64,000 bases of DNA from contig NZ_JADKRX010000008.1 of assembly GCF_015350975.1 (NCBI RefSeq), forward strand, positions 23,347 to 87,346, in the 5' to 3' direction. Made by a program: the position numbers and the translations under genes. Under the pieces are notes generated by a model, which saw nothing but the letters and a program-made list of their open reading frames with translations, did not search any database and was not told the origin of the DNA. Source of the DNA: Curtobacterium sp. VKM Ac-1395 (GTDB lineage Bacteria > Actinomycetota > Actinomycetes > Actinomycetales > Microbacteriaceae). Positions 17,375 through 25,897 of this stretch are shown one piece after another; the first letter of the stretch is position 1, and the number at the start of each line of letters is the position of its first letter.

Positions 17375-18802
17375 GTGGGATCCACAACTCCTGCGGGGCC
17401 GGCGCTGTTGCGCCGGTTCCGCCCCGGTGCGCCAGGTCGTCGTCGACTGGTGCTCGTCGTCGTGCTCGTCGCGGCCTTCCTGGCGACCTTCCTGATCGAC
17501 TGGGCGGTGACCATCCCCGCCCAGGGCGCCACCCCCGCCGCGACGGCGAGTGCCAGTGCCAGCTCGGCCCCGTCGTCGAACCAGCCCTGCACCGTGAGCA
17601 CGTCGAACGGCTGCATCCAGGGCACGATCCTCGACAGCGAGCGGGAGCCCGCCGTCGGCGTGGACGTCGACGTGGCGGGGCCGGCCGGCTTCGCGGCGAC
17701 GTCCACCACGTCCGCGCAGGGCCGCTGGGCCGTGAGCGTGCCGGCAGCCGGCCAGTACTCGGTCACCGTCGACCAGGACACGCTGCCCAAGGGCCAGTTC
17801 CTGACGAACGCCGCCGACGCCAAGCGCACCGTGCAGGCGAACCTCAACGCGAACGCCGGACAGATCTTCCAGCTGTCGGACCAAGAGGGCGCCACCACGT
17901 CCGAGGCCGGCACCAGCGTCACCGCGGCGCGGGCATGGCAGCAGTTCGTGTCCGGCATCCGGCTCGGGCTGCTCATCGCCCTGGCGTCGATCGGTCTGTC
18001 ACTGATCTACGGCACGACCGGCCTGTCGAGCTTCTCGCACGGTGAGCAGGTGACCCTCGGTGGCCTCCTCGCGTACACGTTCGCCAACCAGCTCCACATG
18101 AACATCTGGGTCGCTGGGGTGATCGTCGTGATCATCTGCGCGGCGAGCGGGTACCTGCAGGACATGGTGATCTGGAGTCCGCTCCGGCGCCGCCGCATCA
18201 GCCTCACGCAGCTGATGATCGTCACCATCGGTCTCTCGATCGCGGCGCAGTACGCCTTCCAGTACTTCTTCGGCGCCTCGACCGTCCGCATCCAGCAGAG
18301 CAACCCCCAGACGGTGACGTTCGCCGGGGTGACCCTGACCGTGCAGTCCTACGTGGCGATGGCCATCGCGCTCGTCGTGCTCATCCTCACCGGGCTGTTC
18401 CTCGCGAAGACCCGCTTCGGCCGGGCCACCCGCGCGGTGTCGGACAACCCGGCCCTGGCATCGGCGTCCGGCATCGACGTCGACCGGGTGATCCGCTTCG
18501 TGTGGACGCTCGCCGCCGGTCTCGCCGGGCTGTCGGGCGTGATGCTCGGCCTCGTGCTCAACGGCGTCAACTGGCAGACCGGCCTGCAGCTGCTCCTGCT
18601 CATGTTCGCGGCGGTGACGCTCGGTGGCCTCGGCACCGCCTACGGCGCCCTCGTCGGGTCGATGATCATCGGTGTCGTCGTCGAGCTCACGAACCTCGTG
18701 CTGCCGGGTGACTTCAAGTACGCCACCGCCCTCGTCATCCTCATCCTCATCCTGTTGTTCCGGCCGCAGGGCATCTTCGGCCGCGCCGAGCGGATCGGCT
18801 AA
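17375..18802 (+). CDS. livH: LivH-type branched-chain amino-acid permease with an N-terminal extracytoplasmic domain
   Basis: A 475-residue inner-membrane permease, far longer than the ~290-300 residues of ordinary LivH. Residues 25-45 form a first transmembrane helix. An Ala/Ser-rich linker follows (48-70), then an extracytoplasmic module (about 72-165: GCIQGTILDSEREPAVGV, GRWAVSVPAAGQYSVTVDQ) with the look of a carboxypeptidase-regulatory/Ig-like beta-sandwich and two cysteines, C72 and C80. From about 188 the usual LivH core begins (IALASIGLSLIYGTTGLSSFSHGEQVTLGG). GTG 17375 is preceded by GAGAGG with 7-base spacing; an upstream in-frame ATG at 17204 would overlap the guaB promoter. First gene of livHMGF. 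Confidence 0.88.
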   Translation: MGSTTPAGPALLRRFRPGAPGRRRLVLVVVLVAAFLATFLIDWAVTIPAQGATPAATASASASSAPSSNQPCTVSTSNGCIQGTILDSEREPAVGVDVDVAGPAGFAATSTTSAQGRWAVSVPAAGQYSVTVDQDTLPKGQFLTNAADAKRTVQANLNANAGQIFQLSDQEGATTSEAGTSVTAARAWQQFVSGIRLGLLIALASIGLSLIYGTTGLSSFSHGEQVTLGGLLAYTFANQLHMNIWVAGVIVVIICAASGYLQDMVIWSPLRRRRISLTQLMIVTIGLSIAAQYAFQYFFGASTVRIQQSNPQTVTFAGVTLTVQSYVAMAIALVVLILTGLFLAKTRFGRATRAVSDNPALASASGIDVDRVIRFVWTLAAGLAGLSGVMLGLVLNGVNWQTGLQLLLLMFAAVTLGGLGTAYGALVGSMIIGVVVELTNLVLPGDFKYATALVILILILLFRPQGIFGRAERIG

Positions 18803-18814
18803 GGGAGCGCCGCC

Positions 18815-19801
18815 ATGGACTACATCCTCAACCTCCTCAGTTCTCTGACGCAGGAGGCCCTCGCGCCCACGACGGCCGCGTTCGCGCTCGCCGCCATCGG
18901 GCTGAACGTGCACTTCGGCCTCACCGGACTCGTCAACATGGGTCAGGCGGCGTTCCTGCTGCTCGGTGCCTACGGGTTCGCCATCTCGATCACGAACGGC
19001 CTGCCCCTCGGGATGGCCGTCCTGGTCGCCCTGCTGGTCTCGATCGTGTTCGCGATCATCCTCGGCATCCCGACGCTCCGGCTCCGCGGCGACTACCTGG
19101 CGATCGTGACGATCTCCGGTGCGGAGATCATCCGGATGGTCGGACGCTCGAGTCTGTTGACCACGACCACGGGCGGCTCGAACGGCATCACCGGCTCGAG
19201 CTACCGCGACCCGTTCAACGCCCTCAGCTTCCTGCCCGACGGCACCACCACGATCCTGTGGTTCACGTACTCCAACAACGGCGTCAACGGCTGGTGGATC
19301 CGGATCGTCGGTTGGGGCCTCGTCGCCCTGTTCACGCTGGTGCTGTTCCTGCTCATGCGCAGCCCCTGGGGCCGTGTCGTGAAGGCCATCCGCGAGGACG
19401 AGGACGCCGTGCGCTCGCTCGGCAAGAGCGTCTACTCGTACAAGATGCAGGCGCTCGTGTTCGGTGGTGCGCTCGGAGCACTCGCCGGCATCATCTACGT
19501 CATCCCGAGTTCGGTGCAGCCGGACGCGATGGGTCGTTCGATGACCTTCTTCATCTGGACGGCGCTCATCCTCGGTGGGGCGGCGACGGTGTTCGGCCCC
19601 GTGCTCGGAGCCGTGCTGTTCTTCGTCGTCCGACTCGGCATCCGCACCCTGGCCGGGGACTTCATCCCGAACTCGATCATGAACGCGCAGCAGGCGGAGC
19701 AGTTCTCCTACGTGCTCGTCGGCGTCGCGCTCATGCTCCTCATCGTGTTCCGCCCCCAGGGACTCCTCGGCAACAAGAAGGAGCTGACGTTCAGTGTCTG
19801 A
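18815..19801 (+). CDS. livM: LivM-type branched-chain amino-acid permease
   Basis: A 328-residue membrane permease with the LivM pattern: FALAAIGLNVHFGLTGLVNMGQAAFLLLGAY near the N-terminus, the cytoplasmic EAA-like loop SPWGRVVKAIREDEDAVRSLGKSV, and a C-terminus RPQGLLGNKKELTF. ATG 18815 follows the livH stop by 12 bases with GGGAGCG upstream. It pairs with LivH to form the channel and overlaps livG by 8 bases. Confidence 0.94.
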   Translation: MDYILNLLSSLTQEALAPTTAAFALAAIGLNVHFGLTGLVNMGQAAFLLLGAYGFAISITNGLPLGMAVLVALLVSIVFAIILGIPTLRLRGDYLAIVTISGAEIIRMVGRSSLLTTTTGGSNGITGSSYRDPFNALSFLPDGTTTILWFTYSNNGVNGWWIRIVGWGLVALFTLVLFLLMRSPWGRVVKAIREDEDAVRSLGKSVYSYKMQALVFGGALGALAGIIYVIPSSVQPDAMGRSMTFFIWTALILGGAATVFGPVLGAVLFFVVRLGIRTLAGDFIPNSIMNAQQAEQFSYVLVGVALMLLIVFRPQGLLGNKKELTFSV

Positions 19802-20771
19802 GCAGCACGCACCCGCGACCACGGTGTCGCACACGCCCGGGGCAGCGAAGCCCGACGCGATCCTGACGGTCGACAACATCAGCCGGAAGTTCGGCGGCAT
19901 GACGGCGGTCGACGTCGACCACCTCGAGGTCCAGCGTGGTTCCATCACGGCGCTGATCGGCCCGAACGGTGCCGGCAAGACCACGTTCTTCAACCTGCTC
20001 ACCGGCTTCGACAAGCCGACGAGCGGGAAAGACGCCCGCTGGCAGTTCAACGGCGCGACGCTCGGCAACACCGGTGCCGCGAAGGTCGCCCGAGCCGGCA
20101 TGGTCCGCACGTTCCAGCTGACCAAGGCGCTGTCCCGCCTCACCGTGATGCAGAACATGCTCCTCGGTGCGAAGGACCAGCCCGGCGAGAACTTCTTCGC
20201 CGCGCTCATCCGTCCGCTGTGGTCCAAGCGCGAGAAGGAGATCACGGCGAAGGCCGAGGACCTCCTGGCCCGCTTCAAGCTCCTCGAGAAGAAGGACGAC
20301 TACGCGGGCTCGCTCTCGGGCGGCCAGCGGAAGCTCCTCGAGATGGCACGGGCGCTCATGTCCGACCCGACGATGATCATGCTCGACGAGCCGATGGCCG
20401 GCGTGAACCCCGCGCTGACCCAGTCGCTCCTCGGCCACATCCAGTCCCTGCGCGACGACGGCATGACCGTGCTGTTCGTCGAGCACGACATGCACATGGT
20501 CCGGCACATCTCGGACTGGGTCGTCGTGATGGCCGAGGGCCGTGTCGTCGCCGAGGGACCTGCCACGACCGTGATGGACGACCAGGCCGTCATCGACGCC
20601 TACCTGGGCGCACACCACGACACGGACCTGGGCGACGACTCGCTCCTCACCGAGGAGACCTACGAGGAGCTCGCCGAGGAGGTCGCCGACGAGGACCACG
20701 CGGCGCCAGGCGCGACGCACGACACCACAGCAGACGCGGCCGACGCCGCCGACGGGAAGGCCACCCGATGA
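19794..20771 (+). CDS. livG: LivG-type ABC transporter ATP-binding protein
   Basis: A 325-residue ATPase subunit. Walker A GPNGAGKTTFFNLL, signature LSGGQRKLLEMARAL, Walker B MIMLDEPMAGVNP, H-loop VEHDMH. The last ~60 residues are an acidic Asp/Glu/Ala-rich tail (EETYEELAEEVADED) that ordinary LivG (about 255 residues) lacks; its role is unknown. GTG 19794 lies within livM. The stop overlaps livF (ATGA). Energises the LivHM permease together with LivF. Confidence 0.94.
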   Translation: MSEQHAPATTVSHTPGAAKPDAILTVDNISRKFGGMTAVDVDHLEVQRGSITALIGPNGAGKTTFFNLLTGFDKPTSGKDARWQFNGATLGNTGAAKVARAGMVRTFQLTKALSRLTVMQNMLLGAKDQPGENFFAALIRPLWSKREKEITAKAEDLLARFKLLEKKDDYAGSLSGGQRKLLEMARALMSDPTMIMLDEPMAGVNPALTQSLLGHIQSLRDDGMTVLFVEHDMHMVRHISDWVVVMAEGRVVAEGPATTVMDDQAVIDAYLGAHHDTDLGDDSLLTEETYEELAEEVADEDHAAPGATHDTTADAADAADGKATR

Positions 20772-21613
20772 CCGACGCGACCAACGGGTCCCACGCGACC
20801 AACGGGTCCCACGCGACGAGCGGCGCGGACGCGGGGCGAGCCTCCAGTCCGGCAGCGGGATCGGGCACGGCCACCCTGGAACCGGTGATGCGGGCCAGCG
20901 GGCTCGTCGCCGGGTACCTGCCGGGCGTCAACATCCTCAACGGCTGCGACCTGGAGTGCTACCCGGGCGAGCTCATCGGGATCATCGGCCCGAACGGCGC
21001 CGGCAAGTCCACGCTGCTCAAGGCCCTCTTCGGCCTGGTATCGGTCCGCGAGGGCTCGGTGACCCTCGAGGGCGCCGACATCACGAACATGAAGGCGAAC
21101 AAGCTCGTGCAGGCCGGCGTCGGCTTCGTGCCGCAGTCGAACAACGTGTTCCCCTCGCTCTCGATCGAGGAGAACCTGCAGATGGGGATCTACCTCCGCC
21201 CGAAGAAGTTCTCCGAACGGCTCGAGGTCATCTACGACCTGTTCCCCGTCCTCGGCGAGCGGAAGGGCCAGCGCGCCGGATCGCTGTCCGGTGGTGAGCG
21301 GCAGTCGGTCGCCATGGCCAGGGCGCTGATGATGGACCCGAAGGTGCTGCTGCTCGACGAGCCGAGCGCCGGACTGTCCCCGGTGCGCCAGGACGAGACC
21401 TTCATCCGCACCCGGCGCATCAACAAGGCGGGGGTGTCGATCATCATGGTCGAGCAGAACGCGCGACGCTGTCTCCAGATCTGCGATCGTGGGTACGTGC
21501 TCGACCAGGGTCGGAACGCGTACTCGGGCACCGGGCGGGAGCTCGCTGATGACCCCAAGGTCATCGAGCTCTACCTCGGGACGCTCGCCAAGGACGTCGA
21601 CGCCGCTCGTTGA
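20768..21613 (+). CDS. livF: LivF-type ABC transporter ATP-binding protein
   Basis: A 281-residue ATPase subunit. Walker A GPNGAGKSTLLKALFG, Q-loop VPQSNNVFPSLSIEENLQMG, signature SLSGGERQSVAMARALM, Walker B VLLLDEPSAGLSP, H-loop MVEQNARRCL. The first ~35 residues form an unusual Ala/Thr/Gly-rich tail with a repeated NGSHAT unit encoded by an 18-nt direct repeat. ATG 20768 overlaps the livG stop. Last gene of the transporter operon; terminator hairpins follow. Confidence 0.94.
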   Translation: MTDATNGSHATNGSHATSGADAGRASSPAAGSGTATLEPVMRASGLVAGYLPGVNILNGCDLECYPGELIGIIGPNGAGKSTLLKALFGLVSVREGSVTLEGADITNMKANKLVQAGVGFVPQSNNVFPSLSIEENLQMGIYLRPKKFSERLEVIYDLFPVLGERKGQRAGSLSGGERQSVAMARALMMDPKVLLLDEPSAGLSPVRQDETFIRTRRINKAGVSIIMVEQNARRCLQICDRGYVLDQGRNAYSGTGRELADDPKVIELYLGTLAKDVDAAR

Positions 21614-21624
21614 GCGGAGTCGAC

Positions 21625-21653
21625 GTCGGCCTCGCTCACTGAGCGTGGCCGAC
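21625..21653 (+). terminator. Hairpin after livF
   Basis: GTCGGCC plus CGCTCA arms (21625-21638 with 21640-21653, one mismatch) 12 bases after the stop; probable first terminator of the liv operon. Confidence 0.6.
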
Positions 21654-21690
21654 ATCGCCGGTGCCGCTGTGGGGGCGGTGCCGGCACGAG

Positions 21691-21729
21691 AGGGGTCGTG
21701 CGAAGTCGCGTCAGCGCCGCACGGCCCCT
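21691..21729 (+). terminator. Second terminator after livF
   Basis: 12-bp stem AGGGGTCGTGCG / CGCACGGCCCCT (21691-21702 with 21718-21729, one G-T pair) followed by TTTCCCTC, the most T-rich run after any hairpin here. Likely the main liv operon terminator. Confidence 0.75.
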
Positions 21730-21784
21730 TTCCCTCATCCGTGATGGTGACCGCTCGGCAGTTCGCGGGCCGCGCACACGGCAC

Positions 21785-21829
21785 GGCACGGAACAGCGCA
21801 GCGCAGCGCGGCACGGAACAGCGCAGCGC
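21785..21829. repeat. Direct repeat, 20 nt x 2 (period 25)
   Basis: GGCACGGAACAGCGCAGCGC at 21785-21804 and 21810-21829, followed by a CCTGGAGGCTC element at 21837-21847. Non-coding gap between livF and the small membrane gene. Confidence 0.85.
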
Positions 21830-21881
21830 GGCACGGCCTGGAGGCTCGGCTCACCCCCGCCGAGCAGGTAGCGTTCCGCAG

Positions 21882-22064
21882 GTGGACCGGGTCTCGAGCA
21901 TCGCGATGGACATCCTCGTGTGGGTGGTCTTCGCGGTGCTCTTCATCGGAGCGGCGCTGCTCGTCAAGGTCGCCGCGGCGCTGCTCGTCGTGCTCATCGT
22001 GCTGGCGCTCGGGCTCGGGCTGACCCTCCGCATGCTCCGCCGGAAGCGCCGCCGCCCGCGCTGA
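21882..22064 (+). CDS. Small membrane protein, unknown function
   Basis: A 60-residue protein with two closely spaced hydrophobic stretches (ILVWVVFAVLFIGAALLV and AALLVVLIVLALGLGLTL) and a strongly basic end (RRKRRRPR). I do not recognise a family. GTG 21882 is 7 bases after TAGCGT (21869-21874), matching the leaderless promoter pattern; ATG 21906 is the alternative start. It ends 28 bases before guaB3, which has its own -10 box. Composition and promoter support a real gene, but the evidence is modest. Confidence 0.6.
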   Translation: MDRVSSIAMDILVWVVFAVLFIGAALLVKVAAALLVVLIVLALGLGLTLRMLRRKRRRPR

Positions 22065-22092
22065 CCGGCCCCGCGCCCGCTAGGCTTGCCGG

Positions 22093-23211
22093 GTGAGTGA
22101 AGTCGAGATCGGTGCAGGCAAGCGCGGACGTCGGGCGTACGCGTTCGACGACATCGCAGTGGTCCCCTCGCGGCGCACCCGCGACCCGCAGGACGTCAGC
22201 GTCCAGTGGTCGATCGACGCCTTCACCTTCGAGGCGCCGATCCTCGCGGCACCGATGGACTCCGTGTCCTCGCCCGCGACGGTGATCCAGATGGGGCGCC
22301 TGGGCATCCTCGGCGTGCTCGACCTCGAAGGCCTCTGGACCCGGTACGAGGACCCCGAGCCCTACTACGCCGAGATCCGCGCGCTCACCGACGGCAACGT
22401 CACGAAGCGCATGCAGGAGATCTACGCCGAGCCGGTCAAGGCCGAGCTGATCACGGCGCGCCTGGCCGAGATCCGTGCCGCCGGTGTCCCGGTCGCCGGC
22501 TCGCTCAGCCCCCAGCGCACCCAGGAGTTCTCGAAGACGGTCGTCGACGCCGGTGTCGACCTGTTCGTCATCCGCGGCACCACCGTCTCCGCCGAGCACG
22601 TCTCGCAGAACACCGAGCCGCTCAACCTCAAGAAGTTCATCTACGAGCTCGACGTCCCCGTGATCGTCGGCGGCGCCTCGACCTACACGGCCGCGCTGCA
22701 CCTGATGCGCACCGGTGCTGCCGGCGTCCTGGTGGGCTTCGGCGGCGGTGCGGCGTCGACCACGCGCGCGGCGCTCGGGATCCACGCGCCGATGGCGACC
22801 GCGGTGGCCGACATCGCCGGTGCCCGACGTGACTACATGGACGAGTCCGGCGGCCGCTACGTGCACGTCATCGCCGACGGCGGCCTCGACACCGCCGGCG
22901 ACGTCGTCAAGGCGATCGCGATGGGTGCCGACGCCGTCATGCTCGGCACCGTGCTCGCCCGTGCCTCCGAGGCACCCGGCGGCGGCTTCCACTGGGGTGC
23001 CGAGGCCCACCACCCGGAGCTGCCCCGCGGCCGCCGGGTCGAGGTCGGCACGATCGCCCCGCTCGAGGACGTCCTCAACGGCCCCACGCCGACCTGGGAC
23101 GGCCGCGCGAACATCGTCGGTGCCCTGCGTCGGTCGATGGCGACGACCGGGTACTCCGACGTCAAGGAGTTCCAGCGAGTAGAAGTGGTCGTGGCGCCGT
23201 ACCACCGCTGA
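22093..23211 (+). CDS. guaB3: GuaB3-family IMP dehydrogenase-related protein
   Basis: A 372-residue TIM-barrel protein of the actinobacterial GuaB3 group. It shares the IMPDH start YAFDDIAVVPSRRTR and the ADGGLDTAGDVVKAIAMGADAVMLG phosphate site, but lacks the CBS domains. Where GuaB has GPGSICTTR, this protein reads GFGGGAASTTRAALG with no cysteine, so normal IMPDH chemistry through a covalent intermediate is not expected. Its in-vivo role is unsettled in actinobacteria. GTG 22093 lies 6 bases after TAGGCT (22081-22086), a textbook leaderless start. In many relatives guaB and guaB3 are neighbours; here the liv operon lies between them. Confidence 0.92.
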   Translation: MSEVEIGAGKRGRRAYAFDDIAVVPSRRTRDPQDVSVQWSIDAFTFEAPILAAPMDSVSSPATVIQMGRLGILGVLDLEGLWTRYEDPEPYYAEIRALTDGNVTKRMQEIYAEPVKAELITARLAEIRAAGVPVAGSLSPQRTQEFSKTVVDAGVDLFVIRGTTVSAEHVSQNTEPLNLKKFIYELDVPVIVGGASTYTAALHLMRTGAAGVLVGFGGGAASTTRAALGIHAPMATAVADIAGARRDYMDESGGRYVHVIADGGLDTAGDVVKAIAMGADAVMLGTVLARASEAPGGGFHWGAEAHHPELPRGRRVEVGTIAPLEDVLNGPTPTWDGRANIVGALRRSMATTGYSDVKEFQRVEVVVAPYHR

Positions 23212-23247
23212 CGGCGGTGCGCCCGGTCCTCCGGGTGACGCCCGGCG

Positions 23248-23309
23248 CCTGAGCAGAGCACGCGAACGCTCCGCACCGGGGCGCGCGGGTGCTCCTGAGC
23301 AGAGCACGC
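23248..23309. promoter_or_regulatory. Duplicated 16-nt motif and palindrome upstream of glpD
   Basis: CCTGAGCAGAGCACGC occurs at 23248-23263 and 23294-23309. The second copy completes a palindrome GTGCTC-N7-GAGCAC (23289-23307) that sits about 30 bases before the glpD start. This looks like an operator pair for a glycerol-responsive or catabolite regulator, but the protein is unknown. Confidence 0.5.
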
Positions 23310-23335
23310 AGGTGCTCGGGTGCGCGGAGGCGACC

Positions 23336-25207
23336 ATGGCAACGACGGTCTCAGGCAAGAAGGCACCGACAGGTGCGTTCGGCACGGCGGGGTTCGACCC
23401 GCGGGCGAAGCTCGGCCCGGACGAACGGGCGGCGGCGATCGAGACGCTGAAGACGAAGGAGCTCGACGTCCTGGTCGTCGGCGGCGGGATCGTCGGTGGC
23501 GGCAGCGCCCTCGACGCCGTGACCCGCGGTCTCAGCGTCGGCATCGTCGAGGCGCGCGACTGGGGCTCGGGGACGTCGAGCCGGTCGTCGAAGCTCGTGC
23601 ACGGCGGCATCCGCTACCTCGAGCAGCTCAACTTCGCCCTGGTGCGCGAGGCCCTCATCGAGCGCGGCCTGCTGCTGCAGCGCATCGCCCCGCACCTGGT
23701 GAAGCCGGTCCGGTTCCTGTACCCGCTCAACCACCGTGTGTGGGAGCGCTTCTACATCGGGATCGGCATGGCGATGTACGACGCCTTCAGCTGGTCCGGC
23801 GGTCGTCCTCCGGGCGTCCCGCACCACCGCCACCTCAGCCGCACGCAGGTGCTGAAGTCGATGCCGTCCCTGAAGAAGGACGCCTTCGTCGGCGGCATGA
23901 CCTACTACGACGCGCAGGTCGACGACGCCCGCTACGTGTCCTCGCTCGTCCGGACCGCCGCGGCCTACGGTGCGCACGCCGCCGCGCGGGTCCGCATCGA
24001 GGGCTTCATCAAGGTCGGGGAACGCGTCGTCGGTGCCCACGCGCACGACATCCAGACGGGCGAGCGGTTCGACATCCGGGCCAAGCAGGTCGTCAACGCG
24101 ACCGGCGTCTGGACCGACGACACGCAGGCGATGGTCGGCACCCGCGGGCAGTTCAAGGTCCGGGCGTCGAAGGGCGTGCACCTCGTCATCCCGCGCGACC
24201 GCTTCCAGTCGAACATGGGCATGATCCTGCGCACCGAGAAGAGCGTGCTGTTCGTGATCCCGTGGGGCCGGCACTGGCTGGTCGGCACGACGGACACCGA
24301 CTGGTACCTCGACAAGGCGCACCCGGCGGCCACCGCGGCGGACATCGACTACATCCTCGAGCACGTCAACACCGTCCTCCGGGTCCCGCTGACGCGCGAG
24401 GACGTCGAGGGCGTCTACGCCGGCCTCCGCCCGCTGCTCGCTGGCGAGTCCGACCAGACCTCGAAGCTCAGCCGCGAGCACGTCGTCACCCACACTGCGC
24501 CCGGCCTGGTCGTCGTCGCCGGTGGCAAGTGGACGACGTACCGCGTGATGGGCAAGGACGCCATCGACGAGGCCGTCGCCGCGATGGACGGCACGATCCC
24601 GGCGTCCACCACGCAGGACATCCCGCTGCTCGGCGCCGAGGGCTACCCGGCCGCGTGGAACAAGCGCGGTCGCACCGCTCGCTCGTTCGGCCTGCACAAG
24701 GTCCGCATCGAGCACCTGCTGAACCGCTACGGCACGCTGACCACCGAGGTGCTGCAGCTCGTGAAGGAGGACCCGGCACTCGCTGAGGCCCTGCCGGGCG
24801 CCGACGACTACATCGGCGCCGAGGTCGTCTACGCGGCCTCGCACGAGGGTGCCCTGCACCTGGAGGACGTCCTCGCCCGCCGCACCCGCATCTCGATCGA
24901 GGCCTGGGACCGCGGTGACTCGGCCGCCCCCGTCGCCGCACGGCTGATGGCCGGCGTGCTCGGCTGGGACCAGGAGCAGACCGAGGCCGAGGTGGCGAAC
25001 TACCGCAAGCGGGTCGCGGCCGAGCGCGAGTCGCAGCTCCAGCCCGACGACGAGTCCGCTGACCGCGTCCGCCTCGAGGCCCCGGACATCGCCTTCGGCT
25101 TCGACGAGGACGACGTCGTCCCCGGTGGCGGCCGCAGCGACGGCGCCGAGGGCGCCAAGGCGTCCGACGAGCAGGTCATCGGCGAGAAGACGAGCGAACC
25201 GGAGTAG
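23336..25207 (+). CDS. glpD: Aerobic glycerol-3-phosphate dehydrogenase
   Basis: A 623-residue FAD enzyme oxidising glycerol-3-phosphate to dihydroxyacetone phosphate at the membrane and feeding electrons to the quinone pool. FAD motif VLVVGGGIVGGGSALDA, then GTSSRSSKLVHGGIRYLEQ, WGRHWLVGTTDTDW and GGKWTTYRVMG are family signatures. A C-terminal helical domain is present, then about 60 acidic residues that extend past the family norm. ATG 23336 is chosen for its GGAGG at 5-base spacing over the upstream in-frame ATG 23312. A terminator follows. The glycerophosphodiesterase at 34489 and the aquaporin at 38667 could feed the same pathway, but they are unlinked. Confidence 0.95.
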   Translation: MATTVSGKKAPTGAFGTAGFDPRAKLGPDERAAAIETLKTKELDVLVVGGGIVGGGSALDAVTRGLSVGIVEARDWGSGTSSRSSKLVHGGIRYLEQLNFALVREALIERGLLLQRIAPHLVKPVRFLYPLNHRVWERFYIGIGMAMYDAFSWSGGRPPGVPHHRHLSRTQVLKSMPSLKKDAFVGGMTYYDAQVDDARYVSSLVRTAAAYGAHAAARVRIEGFIKVGERVVGAHAHDIQTGERFDIRAKQVVNATGVWTDDTQAMVGTRGQFKVRASKGVHLVIPRDRFQSNMGMILRTEKSVLFVIPWGRHWLVGTTDTDWYLDKAHPAATAADIDYILEHVNTVLRVPLTREDVEGVYAGLRPLLAGESDQTSKLSREHVVTHTAPGLVVVAGGKWTTYRVMGKDAIDEAVAAMDGTIPASTTQDIPLLGAEGYPAAWNKRGRTARSFGLHKVRIEHLLNRYGTLTTEVLQLVKEDPALAEALPGADDYIGAEVVYAASHEGALHLEDVLARRTRISIEAWDRGDSAAPVAARLMAGVLGWDQEQTEAEVANYRKRVAAERESQLQPDDESADRVRLEAPDIAFGFDEDDVVPGGGRSDGAEGAKASDEQVIGEKTSEPE

Positions 25208-25247
25208 ACCCGGCCCCGGTCGGACGCGACGAGCGTCGACGAGGGGA

Positions 25248-25288
25248 GTCGCGCCTCCCGGCTGGTGCTGCCGGCCTGGAGGCGCGAC
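25248..25288. terminator. Bidirectional terminator between glpD and the membrane-protein gene
   Basis: GTCGCGCCTCC (25248-25258) pairs with GGAGGCGCGAC (25278-25288), with an inner CCGGC/GCCGG stem. It lies between convergent genes and contains a partial CCTGGAGGC repeat core. Confidence 0.85.
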
Positions 25289-25297
25289 CCGCGTCCG

Positions 25298-25801
25298 TCA
25301 GGCGACCAGTGTCGTCGACGTGGTGCGGAGGGCGCGGCGTCGCTCGCCGAACACGAGCACCACCGGGATCGCGACCAGCGCGACCGCACTGGTGACGAAG
25401 AGGACACCGGCCCAGACGGTGTGGGCGCCGCCGCTGACGCCGTAGCCGTCGGCGACGTCCATGCCGAGCTGGAAGCCGGCGATGAAGAAGGGGACCGCGC
25501 CAGCGGCGATGATCCCGAGCATCCAGGCGATGACGAAGTGCGGCTCCACGCGCCTGCGCAGCGTCACCGTCGCGACCACGATCGCCAGGGCGACGCCGAT
25601 GGACGCGGTGACGAGGACGGCGACGACGTCACCGCGGACGTCGAACCCCTGCCGTTCGAGGTGCGCGTGGATCGCGCCGAGCGAGGTGCCGGGCACCGCC
25701 GCGAGCGGATCCAGCACGAGTTGCTGCACGGCCAGCAGCGCCGCGTACACCGTGACGACCAGCACCCCGACGACGGCCACGACGATCCGAGTTCTCCCCA
25801 T
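25298..25801 (-). CDS. Four-helix membrane protein, unknown function
   Basis: A 167-residue protein with four predicted helices (IVVAVVGVLVVTVYAALLAV; VVAVLVTASIGVALAIVVA; FVIAWMLGIIAAGAVPFFIA; VWAGVLFVTSAVALVAIPVV) and basic ends. I do not recognise a family with confidence. ATG 25801 begins a normal N-terminus (MGRTRIVV); TACTGT ends 7 bases upstream on the minus strand, fitting the leaderless pattern. The very long open frame extending upstream overlaps the khtT-like gene and is a shadow. Divergent from the antiporter operon by 96 bases. Confidence 0.75.
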   Translation of the reverse strand: MGRTRIVVAVVGVLVVTVYAALLAVQQLVLDPLAAVPGTSLGAIHAHLERQGFDVRGDVVAVLVTASIGVALAIVVATVTLRRRVEPHFVIAWMLGIIAAGAVPFFIAGFQLGMDVADGYGVSGGAHTVWAGVLFVTSAVALVAIPVVLVFGERRRALRTTSTTLVA

Positions 25802-25897
25802 GCACAGAACAGTAGACGGCATCCACAGAAGAGCAGACGGCGGAATGGACGGACCCCTTCGGTGGTTAGCATGGGAGTCCTGGGAAAGGGAGCCATC

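Noticed and set aside
17999..20278. 759-codon open frame on the minus strand opposite livH-livM-livG
   Set aside because: Overlaps three clear ABC transporter genes; residues are dominated by D/E/H/R from reverse-complement codons.
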